A DNA stretch of 64,000 nucleotides, from positions 7,877,501 to 7,941,500 of the forward strand of contig JAUIMM010000088.1 of assembly GCA_031769625.1 (NCBI GenBank), written 5' to 3'. The stretch comes from Taudactylus pleione. Lineage: Eukaryota; Chordata; Amphibia; Anura; Myobatrachidae. The translations under genes were made by a program, and so were the position numbers. Below are positions 10,262 to 21,502 of this stretch, piece by piece. The notes beneath the pieces are model-generated. The model did no database searches. It was not told where the DNA came from and saw only the letters and a program-made list of their open reading frames with translations. Numbering within the stretch: position 1 is the stretch's first letter; each line of letters begins with the position of its first letter.

Positions 10262-11119
10262 TACATGATTTAAAAAGAAAAGTGTTACAGATTTGTTTTA
10301 ATCTGTAGAATTATATGTATAGAATTGAATGTATTGTTATCTATCTATGTTACAACTACCTTTGTTATTATATTGAATTTTTATGAAATATACTAGATAA
10401 ATGGTGAATACTTTATTGTGTGGTAACTTACCTATTACCAGGAACCTCGATGACTGGCATCTGTGAAGTAGAAACAGAAACTTACAGTATAAGCTTTGCA
10501 TGTGTGGTAAGTAGGGGTGAGCGGGTTCGGATTTCTGAAATCCAAACCCCCCCGAGCCCCCCCGATCCGAGGCCGATCCGAGTCAGGCTCGACTTTTCCC
10601 GCCTGACTCGGATCTGAAATCGAGGCAAAACGTCATCATCCCGCCTTCCGGGTCTCGCGGGTTTTGGATCCTATATAAGGTACCCGCGTCTGCGCCATTT
10701 TCTCACTCGGCTGTGGACAGTGAAGAGGGAGGGTGGGAGTTAGGGCTGGCTGGGCTGTGTAGTGTAGTGCAGTGTAGTGTTGTGCTGCGCTGTGCTGCTG
10801 TTGTCCATAAGGGCTGTGTCCACTCCTCCAAAGTCCATAGGGGCTGGCTGTGTTGTGCTGTGCTGCTGTTGTCCATAGGGGCTGTGTCCACTCCTCCAAA
10901 GTCCATACGGGCTGGCTGTGTTGTGCTGTGCTGCTGTTGTCCATAGGGGCTGTGTCCACTCCTCCAAAGTCCATAGGGGCTGGCTGGACTGTGTTGTGCA
11001 GTCAGTTGTCCATAGGGGCTGTGTCCACTCCAAAGTCCTGTGCAGAGTCCCAGTCCTAAAGGGGTGCTGTAGTGTTGTCCAGGGGGTGCTCTGTCCATCA
11101 GGGGTGCTCCCCCCAAGTG

Positions 11120-12270
11120 CAAAAAAAATAAAATATTTTCTGTGTTTGTGAATTGTATGCGCAGTAGCCGCACGTGCATCAACAAAGTAGTGCCAAGCAT
11201 GCGCCTGTGTCATAAGTAAAGGGCCGGCTGGCTTGACCGTTAAAGGCTGCTGTAACCCCCAAAGTACACTCCAAACAAAATAAAAAATATATTTTCTGTG
11301 TTTGTGAATTGTGTGCGCAGTAGCCGCACGTGCATCAACAAAGTAGTGCCAAGCGTGCGCCTGTGTCATAAGTAAAGGGCCGGCTGGCTTGACCGTTAAA
11401 GGGTGCTGTAACCCCCAAAGTACACTTCAAACAAAATAAAAAAATATTTTCTGTGTTTGTGAATTGTGTGCGCAGTAGCCGCACGTGCATCAACAAAGTA
11501 GTGCCAAGCGTGCGCCTGTGTCCCATAAGTAAAGGGCCGGCTGGATTGACCGCTAAAGGGTGCTGTAACCCCCAAAGGGCACTCCAAACAAAATAAAAAA
11601 ATATATTTTTTTGTGTTTGTGAATTGTGTGCGCAGTAGCCGCACGTGCATCAACAAAGTAGTGCCAAGCGGGCGCCTGTGTCCCATAAATAAAGGGCCGG
11701 CTGGATTGACCGCTAAAGGGTGCTGTAAATCTCAAAGGGCACTCCAAACAAAATAATTTTTTTTTTCTGTGTTTGTGAATTGTGTGCACTGTGGCTGCAC
11801 GTGCATCAACAAAGGAGCAGCGCCAAGCGTGCGCCTGTGTCCCATAAGTAAAAGGCCGGCTGGCTTGTCCGTTAAAGGGTGCTGTAACTCCCAAAGGGCA
11901 CCCCAAACAAAATAAAAAAAAATATTTTTTTGTGTTTGTGAATTGTGTGCGCAGTAGCCGCACGTGCATCAACAAAGTAGTGCCAAGCGTGCGCCTGTGT
12001 CCCATAAATAAAGGGCTGGCTGGATTAACCGCTAAAGGGTGCTGTAACCCCCAAAGGGCACTCCAAACAAAATAAAAAAAATATTTCTGTGTTTGTGAAT
12101 TGTGTGCACTGTGGCTGCACGTGCATCAACAAAGGAGCAGCACCAAGCGTGCGCCTGTGTCCCATAAGTAAAGGGCCGGCTGGCTCATTTCTTAAAGGGT
12201 GGTGTAACCCACAAAGTGCACTACTCTCCAGCAAATATAAAAAAATATTTTCTGTGTTTGTGTGCGCCTT
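11120..12270. repeat. 155-bp tandem repeats, 5' region of hAT B
   Basis: About seven units in which GCAGTAGCCGCACGTGCATC, AAGCGTGCGCCTGTGTC, GGGCCGGCTGGCTTGACCG and CCAAACAAAATAAAAA recur in order. They are the reverse-strand counterpart of the array in element A. Long apparent ORFs on the minus strand here (up to 209 codons) are repeat translations, not genes. Confidence 0.88.
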
Positions 12271-12314
12271 AGCCGCACGTATATAATATATATCAATATA
12301 TCAATATAACATAA

Positions 12315-13325
12315 ATGGAGCACCAAACTTTCTCCGATAAAAATAAAATAGGGAAAGATCAAGAACCACTTCCTCCTAGTGCTGAAGCTGCTGCCACTAG
12401 TCATGACATAGACGATAACATGCCATCAACGTCGTCTGCCAAGGCCGATGCTCAATGTCATAGTAGAGTGCACATACAATCCCAAATGACAAAGTTCAGG
12501 AAAATGACCTTGAAAAAAACATTTAAATCATCTGAAGAGAAACGTAAACTTGCCAATATGCCATTTACGACACGGAGTGGCAAGGAACGTCTAAGGTCTT
12601 TCTCTATGTTCATGACTAGTGGTTCAGCTTCACATGACGATGGAAGCCCTCCTCCCTCTAAAAAAATCAAACGAGTTAAGCTGGCAAAAGCACAGCGAAG
12701 AACTGTGCGTTCTAAGAAGATATCACAAATCCCCAAGGAGAGTCCAAGTGTGGAGGCGGTTGCGATGCCTGACCTTCCCAGCACTGGACGGGAAGAGGTG
12801 GCTCTTTCCACCATTTGCACGCCCCCTGCAAGTGCTGAAAGGAGCACCCACAGTCCACTTGCTGATATGCAAATTGAAGATGTCACTGTTGAAGTACAAC
12901 AGGATGAGGATACTGGTGTAGCTGGCGCTGAGGAGGAAGTTGGCGAGGAGGATTCTGATGTGGTTTGTTTAAATCAGGCTCCGGGGGAGACAGTTGTTGT
13001 CCGTGGGATGAAAAAGCCCATCACGGTCATGCCTGGGCAGAAGACCAAACATTCCACCTCTTTGGTCTGGCAATATTTCTATCCAAATCCGGACAACAAC
13101 TGTCTTGCCATATGTACCATATGTAAAGGTGAAATAAGTTGGGGTAGGGACGTTAACCACCTAGGAACATCCTCCCTTATACGGCACCTGCAGCGCGTTC
13201 ATAAAAAGTTACTGTCAAGTTCAGAAACTTTGGCTAAGACCGTAAGCAGTCCAGGGACACCTAAATCCCTTTTTCCTGTTTTATCCAAGGAATCGGTGGA
13301 TGAGGACGACATCTTGCCTCCGTAG
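12315..13325 (+). CDS. BED zinc-finger protein of hAT element B (catalytic domain deleted)
   Basis: Intact 336-codon ORF. The start (MEHQTFSDKNKIGKDQEPL) is supported because element A has the same N-terminus at the same place after its repeat array. A Ser/Lys-rich region and an acidic stretch (about residues 180-220) precede a BED finger at about residues 245-300: VWQYFYPNPDNNC, a CTIC Cys pair and RHLQRVH as the His pair. BED fingers bind DNA, in hAT transposases usually the element's own ends. After the finger the frame goes straight to DEDDILPP and stop, the same C-terminal residues as element A. An in-frame deletion therefore removed the RNase H-like core and dimerisation domain. It cannot transpose by itself. 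Whether it is expressed is unknown. Confidence 0.85.
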   Translation: MEHQTFSDKNKIGKDQEPLPPSAEAAATSHDIDDNMPSTSSAKADAQCHSRVHIQSQMTKFRKMTLKKTFKSSEEKRKLANMPFTTRSGKERLRSFSMFMTSGSASHDDGSPPPSKKIKRVKLAKAQRRTVRSKKISQIPKESPSVEAVAMPDLPSTGREEVALSTICTPPASAERSTHSPLADMQIEDVTVEVQQDEDTGVAGAEEEVGEEDSDVVCLNQAPGETVVVRGMKKPITVMPGQKTKHSTSLVWQYFYPNPDNNCLAICTICKGEISWGRDVNHLGTSSLIRHLQRVHKKLLSSSETLAKTVSSPGTPKSLFPVLSKESVDEDDILPP

Positions 13326-14097
13326 AGCCAGTTTGTGCAGGGACAGATTAATTGCCAGCTTGTTTTGTGGGGTCCCAAACGAACCAATCATTTCAGCCAC
13401 AGTCATGTGGCAGACCCTGGCACTGAAATGATTGGTTTGTTAAGTGTGCATGTCCTATTTATACAACATAAGGGTGGGTGGGAGGGCCCAAGGACAATTC
13501 CATCTTGCACCCTTTTTTTTCTTTGCATTATGTACTGTTTGGGGCCTAGTTTTTCAAACTGCCATCCTGTCTGCCACTGCAGTGTCACTCCTAGATAGGC
13601 CACGTGTTTGTGCCGCCCACTCGTGTCGCTTAGCATAGTTATCCAGCTACCTCGGTGCAACCTTTTGGCCATAAAAACAATATTGTGAGGTGTGAGGTGT
13701 TCAGAATAGACTGGAAATGAGTGGAAATGAAGGTTATTGAGGTTAATAATAGCATAGGAGCAGAAAAACCCACACATTCTGTGATTTTAGCTGTTTTTAT
13801 GCTTTTTTTAAAAAAAAATACAGATCCAAAACACAAAACCCAGAACCCAAAACACGGAAGGGTGGTTTTGGCAAAACCAATCCAGATCCAAAACACGAAG
13901 AAAGATCCAGATCCAAAACCAAAACACGAAAAGTGTCCGGTGCACACCCCTAGTGGTAAGTGATTATCACATATATACACTGTTATACCAATAGTTATCA
14001 AGTGGGTGATACCCAAGCAAACCCACTTGGCATACTCTCATAGTATCTAGCTTGGGTGGAGGCACTGCGCATAGACACCCTAGAGTAAATATAGGAT

Positions 14098-14308
14098 CCT
14101 GCTTTGTTTATAATGTCCTGCCTCTGGCACCATGAGCAGTGGGTTAATCCGTAAGAGAAAGTAGTAAACAGCAGATGAAAGTAGAGCCCTTTCCTAGTTG
14201 GTCACTGTCTGTAAACTACTGTTTCACAGTAAAAATGGATATGAGCAATGGCCTATTTTTAACAAAAATGCAATAGTTGTTGCTCTTTACTACTTCTGCA
14301 ATTACAAA
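14098..14308. repeat. ~205-bp direct duplicate, copy 2
   Basis: Matches 8281-8487 in the same orientation with scattered substitutions and a small insertion (GTAGTAAACAG near 14161-14171). It lies just beyond element B. It could be part of a dispersed repeat or of a local duplication. Confidence 0.8.
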
Positions 14309-14676
14309 TATCAATTGAAGCAGTCCAGTAATACATCTAAAGTCAGTAGTGTATCTATAATGGTAATGGGTTCCCCCTCCGAAATCTAGGGAGCCCCGCA
14401 CCACACAGCCTGCGTCCTTTTCAGCTACCTGGTCCACGTCTGCACACTGCATTCTTATGACGATATCTCTGGAAATATGGCGCTAGCGCTATATTTCTAA
14501 AGTAACCACAATATAATACCAGACACGCAGATGCGCAAAAGACTCTGGCACAGTCTGCTGTCTATACAAGGCACCCTCCAGTCTTAGAACTCCCCTGTCT
14601 AAAATAGTCCACTATCATATCTAAAATAAAATGTTGCTAGAAATGAATATAAGAAATATGTGGTTACACTTCAGAT

Positions 14677-15100
14677 CATACTTGCCTACTTTTGAAAAAG
14701 CATTTCAGGGAGATTGTGAAAGCAGCACCTATGAGTGTGGTGGTAAAGTGGGCGTGTACTGGTACATCCGAGAGGTGTCATAAAAAAGTAATAAAACTGA
14801 CCACCATCCAAATATAAACGAGCCCAACAGCAGTCAGTAAGATCTATTTGTTGATGAAAACACACTGATACTTTTCAGATAATGCATGTAACCATAGGGA
14901 TCATTGTGCTTTATAACCAATACAGGGAAATGACACTAATGATCCCATTTGAATGTATATATCTATGACTTTTTTTATATAACAGCTACATAATGGGGGT
15001 AAGGTGCAATCAGGGAGATTGCTGGACTCTTCCAGGAGACAGGGAGATTGCTACTATTTCAGGGAGTCTCCCTGACAATGAGGGAGAGTTGGCAAGTATG
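14677..15100. mobile_element. hAT MITE with perfect 8-bp TSD CTTCAGAT
   Basis: Begins CATACTTGCCTACTTTTG and ends GAGTTGGCAAGTATG. CTTCAGAT flanks at 14669-14676 and 15101-15108. The motif CAGGGAGATTG is repeated internally. Non-coding. Confidence 0.93.
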
Positions 15101-15455
15101 CTTCAGATCCTTCGCAATTCCTGTGCACAAAATAAAATGTATCACAAGCTAAAATTAACATTGTTAAGCTCATATTTGTGACTATATACTGTACACATAT
15201 TGTAGGCAATGGAACAGGGGGGGCAAGGGGGTGACTTGCCCCTTCCCCCAACGGGCACACTGAGTGCAATGCATTACTGGGAGCTTAGTGAGTCCCATGA
15301 GACACCACAAAAGGTCAGAGAGGCATGTGCTGCGCTCTGATTGGTGGAGCTCATCACGTGCTTCTTTGACCTGTGGAGCAGCAGTCTCATGGGAATGATT
15401 CATCAGAGCCAGGCAGCAGTTCCTGCTGGGCATGTGTTTGCTGGATGCTAAGTAA

Positions 15456-15744
15456 AGTTGGCCATACACGGTGCGATATGCATTGTGCAACGTGACGGGG
15501 GGGTCCCCACACATGGTGCGATCAGGTGGCCGAGCGCCCGATATGCTGGCTCCCCCACCCGCATAGCTCTGTATGGGATCGCACATCGCATCCCCTGATC
15601 GACTGAACCAGCAGTAAGATCTGGGTTACAGACCCCACGGGTGCGCGCACCATCCATTATCATGCCCATACACAGTACGATAGAGCAGCCAAATCGCACC
15701 AATCCGTCGGATCGGCTGATTTATCGCACCGTGTATGGGCACCT
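15456..15744. mobile_element. PIF/Harbinger-like MITE, TSD TAA
   Basis: Begins AGTTGGCCATACACGGTGCG and ends CGCACCGTGTATGGGCACCT. TAA flanks at 15453-15455 and 15745-15747. A 3-bp TAA/TTA duplication is typical of PIF/Harbinger. It shares TIR style with 17466-17790 and 21503-21902. Confidence 0.85.
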
Positions 15745-17465
15745 TAAGATTGGAGCTCCCTGTAATGAAAAGAAGCAGTGAGGTAATTACTATGTTGGAT
15801 ACACATACACCCTGTATGTAACATGTTTGACTTATTAGATGATAAAGTTTAGGGAAAATTTTTTGTATATTTGTTTATTTTTGACTATATTAGCCAACTC
15901 ACAATATATACTATTGACACATCCTATAGTGTTTGAACTTTTTGCGATTGTTGGTTTTTGGTCAATATAAAGTGAAGTCTGAGCATGTCTTCCATCCTCT
16001 GGGTATGTGATACCCCTAAGTTTGGGGTCTCCCATTTCCTTTTTAGGATCTACTTTGCCCAAAAGCACCAGTTTTTTTTTCTTCACTTTACTTATGTTTA
16101 GGGGACCATATTAGGTATTCTAATAAATGTATTACAGACTTTAGTGAACTTAGTTTGACCCTGCTCTCCTCAGTCTCTTCTGGGTATGTGCAACCCAGGG
16201 GAAAAATCGTTCCTTCAGCCAGCAACCCTTTAGTCCTGGAAAATACCTGGGGACTCATTGGTGGGGCAGGTTGTAGGGCAGAGGGACCAGGGGTTGGGCT
16301 GTAGCTGGGGCCCCTGAGCCAGTTAGGAAGCGGGTAGCTGACGTGGGCCAGCCAGCCACTGTTATAAAGGAGGGCATCATGAGGCAGGTGTGAGATCTTG
16401 GATGGGAAAGGACAGAGCCACTGCATCAAACATGTAGCCGGGGAAGAGTTGAGTGAATCAGCAGAGGGGGAAGCGGCTGAGGGCACAGGGAGCTGCCACA
16501 GTGTAATACTATCCCGGCTGCATTAGCTGACGCAAAAACCCCTCCTCTCCTGCCGGCACCGTGGCTGTCATAGGCTGCTGCTGCTGATACGGCTGCTAGG
16601 AAATCCTGCAGTGTTATTGGAAAGTGCTGCTGGGACAGAGCAAAGTTAAGCAGCAGAGTATCAATTACCCCGCTTTGGACACCACCACTGACCCCACGTC
16701 TGCTATCTAAGAAAGAGGGATTGAAGTGACAGCTGGGACCTGTACCTGGAGCCAGAGGCCGAGGCGATGCGGACTCCAAGGATACTGCCCACTTTAAAGG
16801 AGGCTGCTGCTGACTGGTGAGGGACAGGGCTGCAGCTGAGCTGGGTATGAGGAGCATTGCTGCAGGCCCCAAGGACACTACTGACCAAAGCAAAAGATAC
16901 TGAGGTGACGGTGATCCCCACTGTGCAGTGGGGAGGAGCGCTGGTGCCGCCGGAGTGATCCCTGCACACCCTCTTTTGTATCCCTGCTCCGGGGAAGGCT
17001 GCTGCCATGCTGCCCTGTTGTAGGAAGAGACAGATGCCGGGACAGAGCGGATGGACCATGGAGGAGGACCCCATCGGCTTAGGTCCGTCTGGAGGAGTGC
17101 CCGCGGACCAGGAGACCAGCGTCGAGGAGCATCTGCAGGACCGGAGGGAGTGAGTCCATGTCAAGAGGTTGCCCACAGCTGCTGTGACTGGAGGGACCAC
17201 GGTGAGGAGGAAGATGCTGTCTAGGAGACCGTGAGAGAGCATCCGACAGTAGCAAGCTAAAGAGGGTACAGCCCCTGAAGAGAGCCTGCGAGGACCCCTG
17301 TAGGCAAGCAGGGCACCGGAAGAGACAGAGTGCCCGGATCCAGGGATTATATGGTTGTGCCTGGCGACGACTGCCCTGGAGGAGGGAGCAGCAGTGGAGT
17401 ATCCGGATCCTAGTCCCACTTAGCGTAGCCTGGTGCGGTGATTAACATTAATACAAGGTATCTTA
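15745..17465. other. Unassigned stretch with GC-rich block
   Basis: About 16.16-17.43 kb is GC-rich, with open frames on the minus strand of up to 238 codons. Their translations are low-complexity Ser/Pro/Ala and show no domain I recognise, and I see no convincing splice pattern. It may be a non-autonomous element or a non-coding transcript region. I cannot support a gene. Confidence 0.35.
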
Positions 17466-17790
17466 AGGTGTGTACACATGTAACAATTTTTTGAACGATT
17501 TGTCATTAACGACATCATTATCATTAAGTCGTTCAAAAAATCGTCCAGATGAGAGTTATAACGATGAACGAAAACTACCAATGCGAGCTCCCATTTGTAG
17601 TTGGTAGTTTTCGTTCATCGTCCCTTCTGACTGTCCTACATGATGATTTTCATTAAGGAGTTCATCGTTCATTGTTGTTAAAATCGTTGATAAAATCGTT
17701 CATTACACTTCAAAAAATCGTTATATCTATTATAAGGGAAAATCTGAACGAAAATCGTTGATTACAAAATCATTACGTGTGTATGCACCT
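17466..17790. mobile_element. PIF/Harbinger-like MITE, TSD TTA
   Basis: Begins AGGTGTGTACACATG and ends CGTGTGTATGCACCT. TTA flanks at 17463-17465 and 17791-17793. The body is built from inverted pieces (GAACGATTT, TCGTTCAAAA, AACGATGAAC and complements), so it could fold into several hairpins. Confidence 0.85.
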
Positions 17791-18119
17791 TTAGCCTCTG
17801 CTAGGTGTCCCTTAGGCACTTGAGGGGTGGAGTTAATGGAGTAGAAGTGAATCCTAATTTAATTGAAGTTTTATATTACATTTAAATGCTGTGCAAGTGT
17901 CATATCTGTGCTCATGCTGATTGTTAACTGTATTGATGTTGTTGGCAAATGCTCCTCAGTGGGGTTCTGAAGTGTAAACAGTTATCATATTAAAACAGTT
18001 TTTGGTGAGATGCTGCGCGCCGTGGCATTCACTGTTTTATATGCTCAGTTGATTTAACTTAGCTTTGTCTGGCTGCCATTGTACATGTACATTCATCTGA
18101 AGATTTCACAAGTTAAAAA

Positions 18120-20069
18120 TAGGGATGTGCGCCGGACCATTTTTGTCGGATTTGGTTCCAATTCGTCGTCCGGCTTTGGATTTGCCAAACTGCGGTAACT
18201 GGCTTTGGATTTGGATTTTTTTTACAAAAATTTACGAAAAAAGCTAAAATCACATAAATTGGTCTTTTTTTTCTTCTTAGAGTATCATTAACCTCAATAA
18301 CATTAATTTCCAGTCATTTATAGTCAATTTAGACCACCTCACAGCTTATAATATTGTTTTCAACATTATTGGCCAAAGGTTGCAGTGAGCTGACTGGTTA
18401 CCAAGCGACAAAGCAGCGGCGCAGTGGCACAGACACCACAATTTAAAGTACATCTATGAAACATTGCCACACAGCAGTGGCAGAAATGAAAAGTAGTGCA
18501 CCCACCCAGTGGGGTACGGCCAGCAGAATCACAGTACTTGTATACACAGTGGGCTACGGCACAAGGAGTCACAGTGCACAATCTTATTCACATTACACAA
18601 CACATAGTGTCCCTGATTCACATTACACCATAAAGTAGTGTCTCTTATTTATGTTACGACACACAGTAGTGCCCCTTTTACACAATGCCCACAGTAGTGC
18701 CCCTTTTATGCAATGCCCACAGTAGTGACCCTTTTACACAATTCCCACAGTAGTGACCCTTATACACAAAGCCCACAGTAGTAATGCCCCTTATACAATG
18801 TCCACAGTAGTAGTGCCACTTATACAATGCCCCCAGCAGTGGTGTCCCTTACACAATGGCCCCAGTAGTGGTGCCCCCTATGCAGTGCCCCCAGTAGTAG
18901 TATGCCCCCCATTAGCATGCCCCCAGTAGTATGCCCCCCAGTAGTATGCCCCCCAGTAGCAGTGCCCCCATTAGCAGGCCCCCAGTAGTAGAGCCCCCAT
19001 TAGCAGGCCCCAAGTAGTATGCCCCCCAGTAGCAGTGACCCCGGTAGTAGTGCCCCAGTAGTAGTGCCCCAGTAGCAGTACCCCCATTAACATGCCCCCA
19101 GTAGTAGTGCCCCCATTAACATGCCCCCAGTAGTGGTATGCCCCCCCTTAGCAGCCCCCCAGTAGTAGTATGCCCCCCCTTAGCAGGCCCCCAGTAGTAG
19201 TATGCCCCCCCTTAGCAGGCCCCCAGTAGTAGTATGTCCCCCCCCCTTAGCAGGCCCCCAGTAGTAGTATGCCCCCCTGAGCAGGCCCCCAGTAGTAGTA
19301 TGCCCCCCATTAGCAGGCCCCCAGTAGTAGTATGCCCCCCCTGAGCAGGCCCCCAGTAGTAGTATGCCCCCTATTAGCAGGCCCCCAGTAGTATGCCCCC
19401 CCCTTAGCAGGCCCCCAGTAGTAGTAGTGCCCCCATTAGCAGGCCCCCAGTAGTAGTATGCCCCCCTTAGCAGGCCCCCAGTAGTAGTATGCCCCCCCCT
19501 TAGCAGGCCCCCAGTAGTAGTATGCCCCCCACTAGCAGGCCCCCAGTAGTAGTAGTGCCCCCCCCCTTAGCAGGCCCCCACTTAGCAGGCCCTCAATAGC
19601 AGACCCCCACTTAGCAGGCCCCCAGTAGTAGCATGCCTCCCAGTAATGCCCCCTCACACACACACACATAACAAAAAAAAAACTTACCTGAATCCCCGCT
19701 CCTGCCGCCGACCGCTCTGCTCTGCTGTATAACGCGCGGAGGGAGCCGGAAGACGGAGCTCACGAATGAGCTCCAACCGGCTCTCTCAGTGCAGCAGCCA
19801 ATGAGAGTCTGTGTGACTCTCATTGGCTGCTATTACAAACACACAGCTGCCGCTGGCGGCTGTGTGTTTGATCTGTGTAGGTCTGCCCTACACTAGAGGA
19901 GCCCTGACGTCGGATTCTCTCGCGAGAATCCGACATCAGGAGGCTGCGGCTCGGCCTCGAACGGGTATCCGAGTCAGGCAAGGAACACCCGAACAGCGTT
20001 CGGGTGGCCTCGGATCCGCCAATGTTCGGAGCGGTTCGGATTCCACAGAATCCGAACGGCTCATCTATA
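18120..20069 (-). mobile_element. hAT element D, non-coding, carrying a minisatellite
   Basis: The left end reads TAGGGATGTGCGCCGGACC and the right end GCGGTTCGG...GGCTCATCTATA. These match the left and right termini of A and B with substitutions. A 7-of-8 duplication (GTTAAAAA / GTTATAAA) flanks it. No transposase remains. The interior is mostly a CCCCCAGTAGTAG minisatellite. Orientation is assigned from the termini, as in A. Confidence 0.75.
18880..19635. repeat. CCCCCAGTAGTAGTATG minisatellite
   Basis: Some twenty-five units of about 20-33 bp combining CCCCCAGTAGTAGTATG with CCCCCCTTAGCAGG. Degenerate units start earlier (from about 18660: CACAGTAGTGCCCCTTTTA). Strong C/G strand asymmetry. 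Confidence 0.9.
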
Positions 20070-20756
20070 GTTATAAATGCTTCCCTGATTTTATTCTGCA
20101 AACTTAATTCGCAAACTATATGCTAGTCTCTATTTCTCTCTAATGCTGGACTGTGTTTGCTTAAAGCCTCAAAAGTGTATTCAAATCCTTATTTTTTGCG
20201 TAATGCAACATGGTGTTTATTATAACCAGAAGTGTGGTAGCTGTGCAGAAACTAGTTGTTTTAACTGAGTTTCAAGTGTTGTAACAAGTCACGTATAAGG
20301 AAAGCTGAGCTAATATACCAAATGTACTGTTATGTGTCATTATTTTCTTGCATAATAAAATTGTGTTGTACCCTGATAAATATAAAAAGGGCAACACATT
20401 GCTTGCCTCTCTGATGATATTCAAACCTGGTCCCTAGTAAAAATGGGACATTACAGGTATAACCAGCCTGGCATAGTGTGTGCAGTGGTGTCTGATAATT
20501 CCCGTGTGTGGCATGGATGCAATGTGTACTGCACCTATTGTGCTAAACTTATGCTTTATCAGTAGTTGCATGAATTGGAGGATTGGGAGTCCCTATGTCT
20601 CTATTTGAGCAAAGTTTGCGGCGTTTGTTATGTGCAGTATACTGTATTTGTTTTTCATCATTTAATTTTTACTTGTTCTCTACCTACAGATTATTACCAG
20701 TAAAAGTGGAAATAATCCTTATATAGCGCAGTTAGCAGTAATATGCAGCAGACTGA
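20070..20756. other. Intergenic DNA, nothing recognised
   Basis: AT-rich sequence between element D and the next MITE. I see no ORF, RNA gene or repeat that I can support. Confidence 0.4.
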
Positions 20757-21278
20757 GGGCCTGATTCAGAGCCGGATGCTCTGAACGAGCGCCCGCTCTG
20801 AATCAGGGCGTGTTTTTTTTTTTGCAAAGCGGCCTTTTGGACGCTCGCATAGCTGTGGGTTACCAACCACAGTTTATGCGAGCATTCATGATGATGGTCG
20901 CGATGGTCAAGACCATCGCGACCATCGGGCTTGCAACGAGACCCTTGCGGTAGGGTCTCGCTGCTGCAAGCCCTTGAGTGATTTTGGCTCTATCAGAGCC
21001 AAAATCACTCCCACTGACATCACTAGTGATGTCAGTGGGGCCGGACCCAGACGGTAGGCGTTCCCATGGGAACGCCTCCATCTGGCAGCCACGCCCCCGG
21101 CACGCCCACCAAAGGGGGCGTGCTGTCACTCACCATCGACAGCACGTCCCCTTTGGTGCAAGACCCATAACGACGGCTACCCCGTCGTTATTCGGGTCTC
21201 GCGCATGCGCATGACGGAGGCACCTCCGTCGTGCACATGCGCATTTGGGCAACTCGCGAGCGGGTCTGAATGAGACCC
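20757..21278. mobile_element. MITE built of serial hairpins, probable 3-bp TSD TGA
   Basis: Ends GGGCCTGATTCAGAGCC and GGTCTGAATGAGACCC are imperfect inverted repeats. TGA flanks at 20754-20756 and 21279-21281. Between them lie eight consecutive inverted repeats, several perfect: 20893-20926 (16-nt arms), 20928-20974, 20976-21010, 21010-21039 (30-nt palindrome), 21056-21077, 21107-21158, 21162-21198 and 21201-21242. It is non-coding. Short open frames here simply reflect the palindromes. Confidence 0.8.
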
Positions 21279-21502
21279 TGAATACACAATTAAGTAAAAC
21301 ACCAATACTTCAATAATGCACAATAAATAGAAGTGTTTTCTATACAGCGCTCATTACTGTCTGAAAATTGGCTGTTACCACCTTGTTTATACTCCACCAG
21401 CCAGCCATGGTATGATCAAGGAACTCCCTCATTCTTATGTTATTTGAATGTTTTAATGATTATTATTGATTGCGTGTTTCTGACACATTTGTTTCTTTCT
21501 AA

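Larger units (their letters stand above)
10512..13952 (+). mobile_element. hAT element B with perfect 8-bp TSD, plus orientation
   Basis: The 3441-bp element begins TAGGGGTGAGCGGGTTCGG and ends CCGGTGCACACCCCTA. GTGGTAAG flanks both ends (10504-10511, 13953-13960), which proves the boundaries and fits hAT. It contains a run of GGGGCTGTGTCCACTCC repeats (10800-11040), a 155-bp repeat array (11120-12270) and one ORF (12315-13325). The RNase H-like catalytic region and dimerisation domain are deleted, so movement would need transposase in trans. It lies in inverted orientation to element A, about 4.3 kb away. Confidence 0.95.

Noticed and set aside
10740..11369. 209-codon and other ORFs on the minus strand of hAT B
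   Set aside because: They translate the GGGGCTGTGTCC units and 155-bp repeats, opposite to the BED ORF, and the same peptide appears in repeat arrays of element A.
16703..17419. 238-codon minus-strand ORF in the GC-rich block
   Set aside because: Low-complexity Ser/Pro/Ala translation with no domain and no splice pattern. Open frames of this size are expected in GC-rich DNA.
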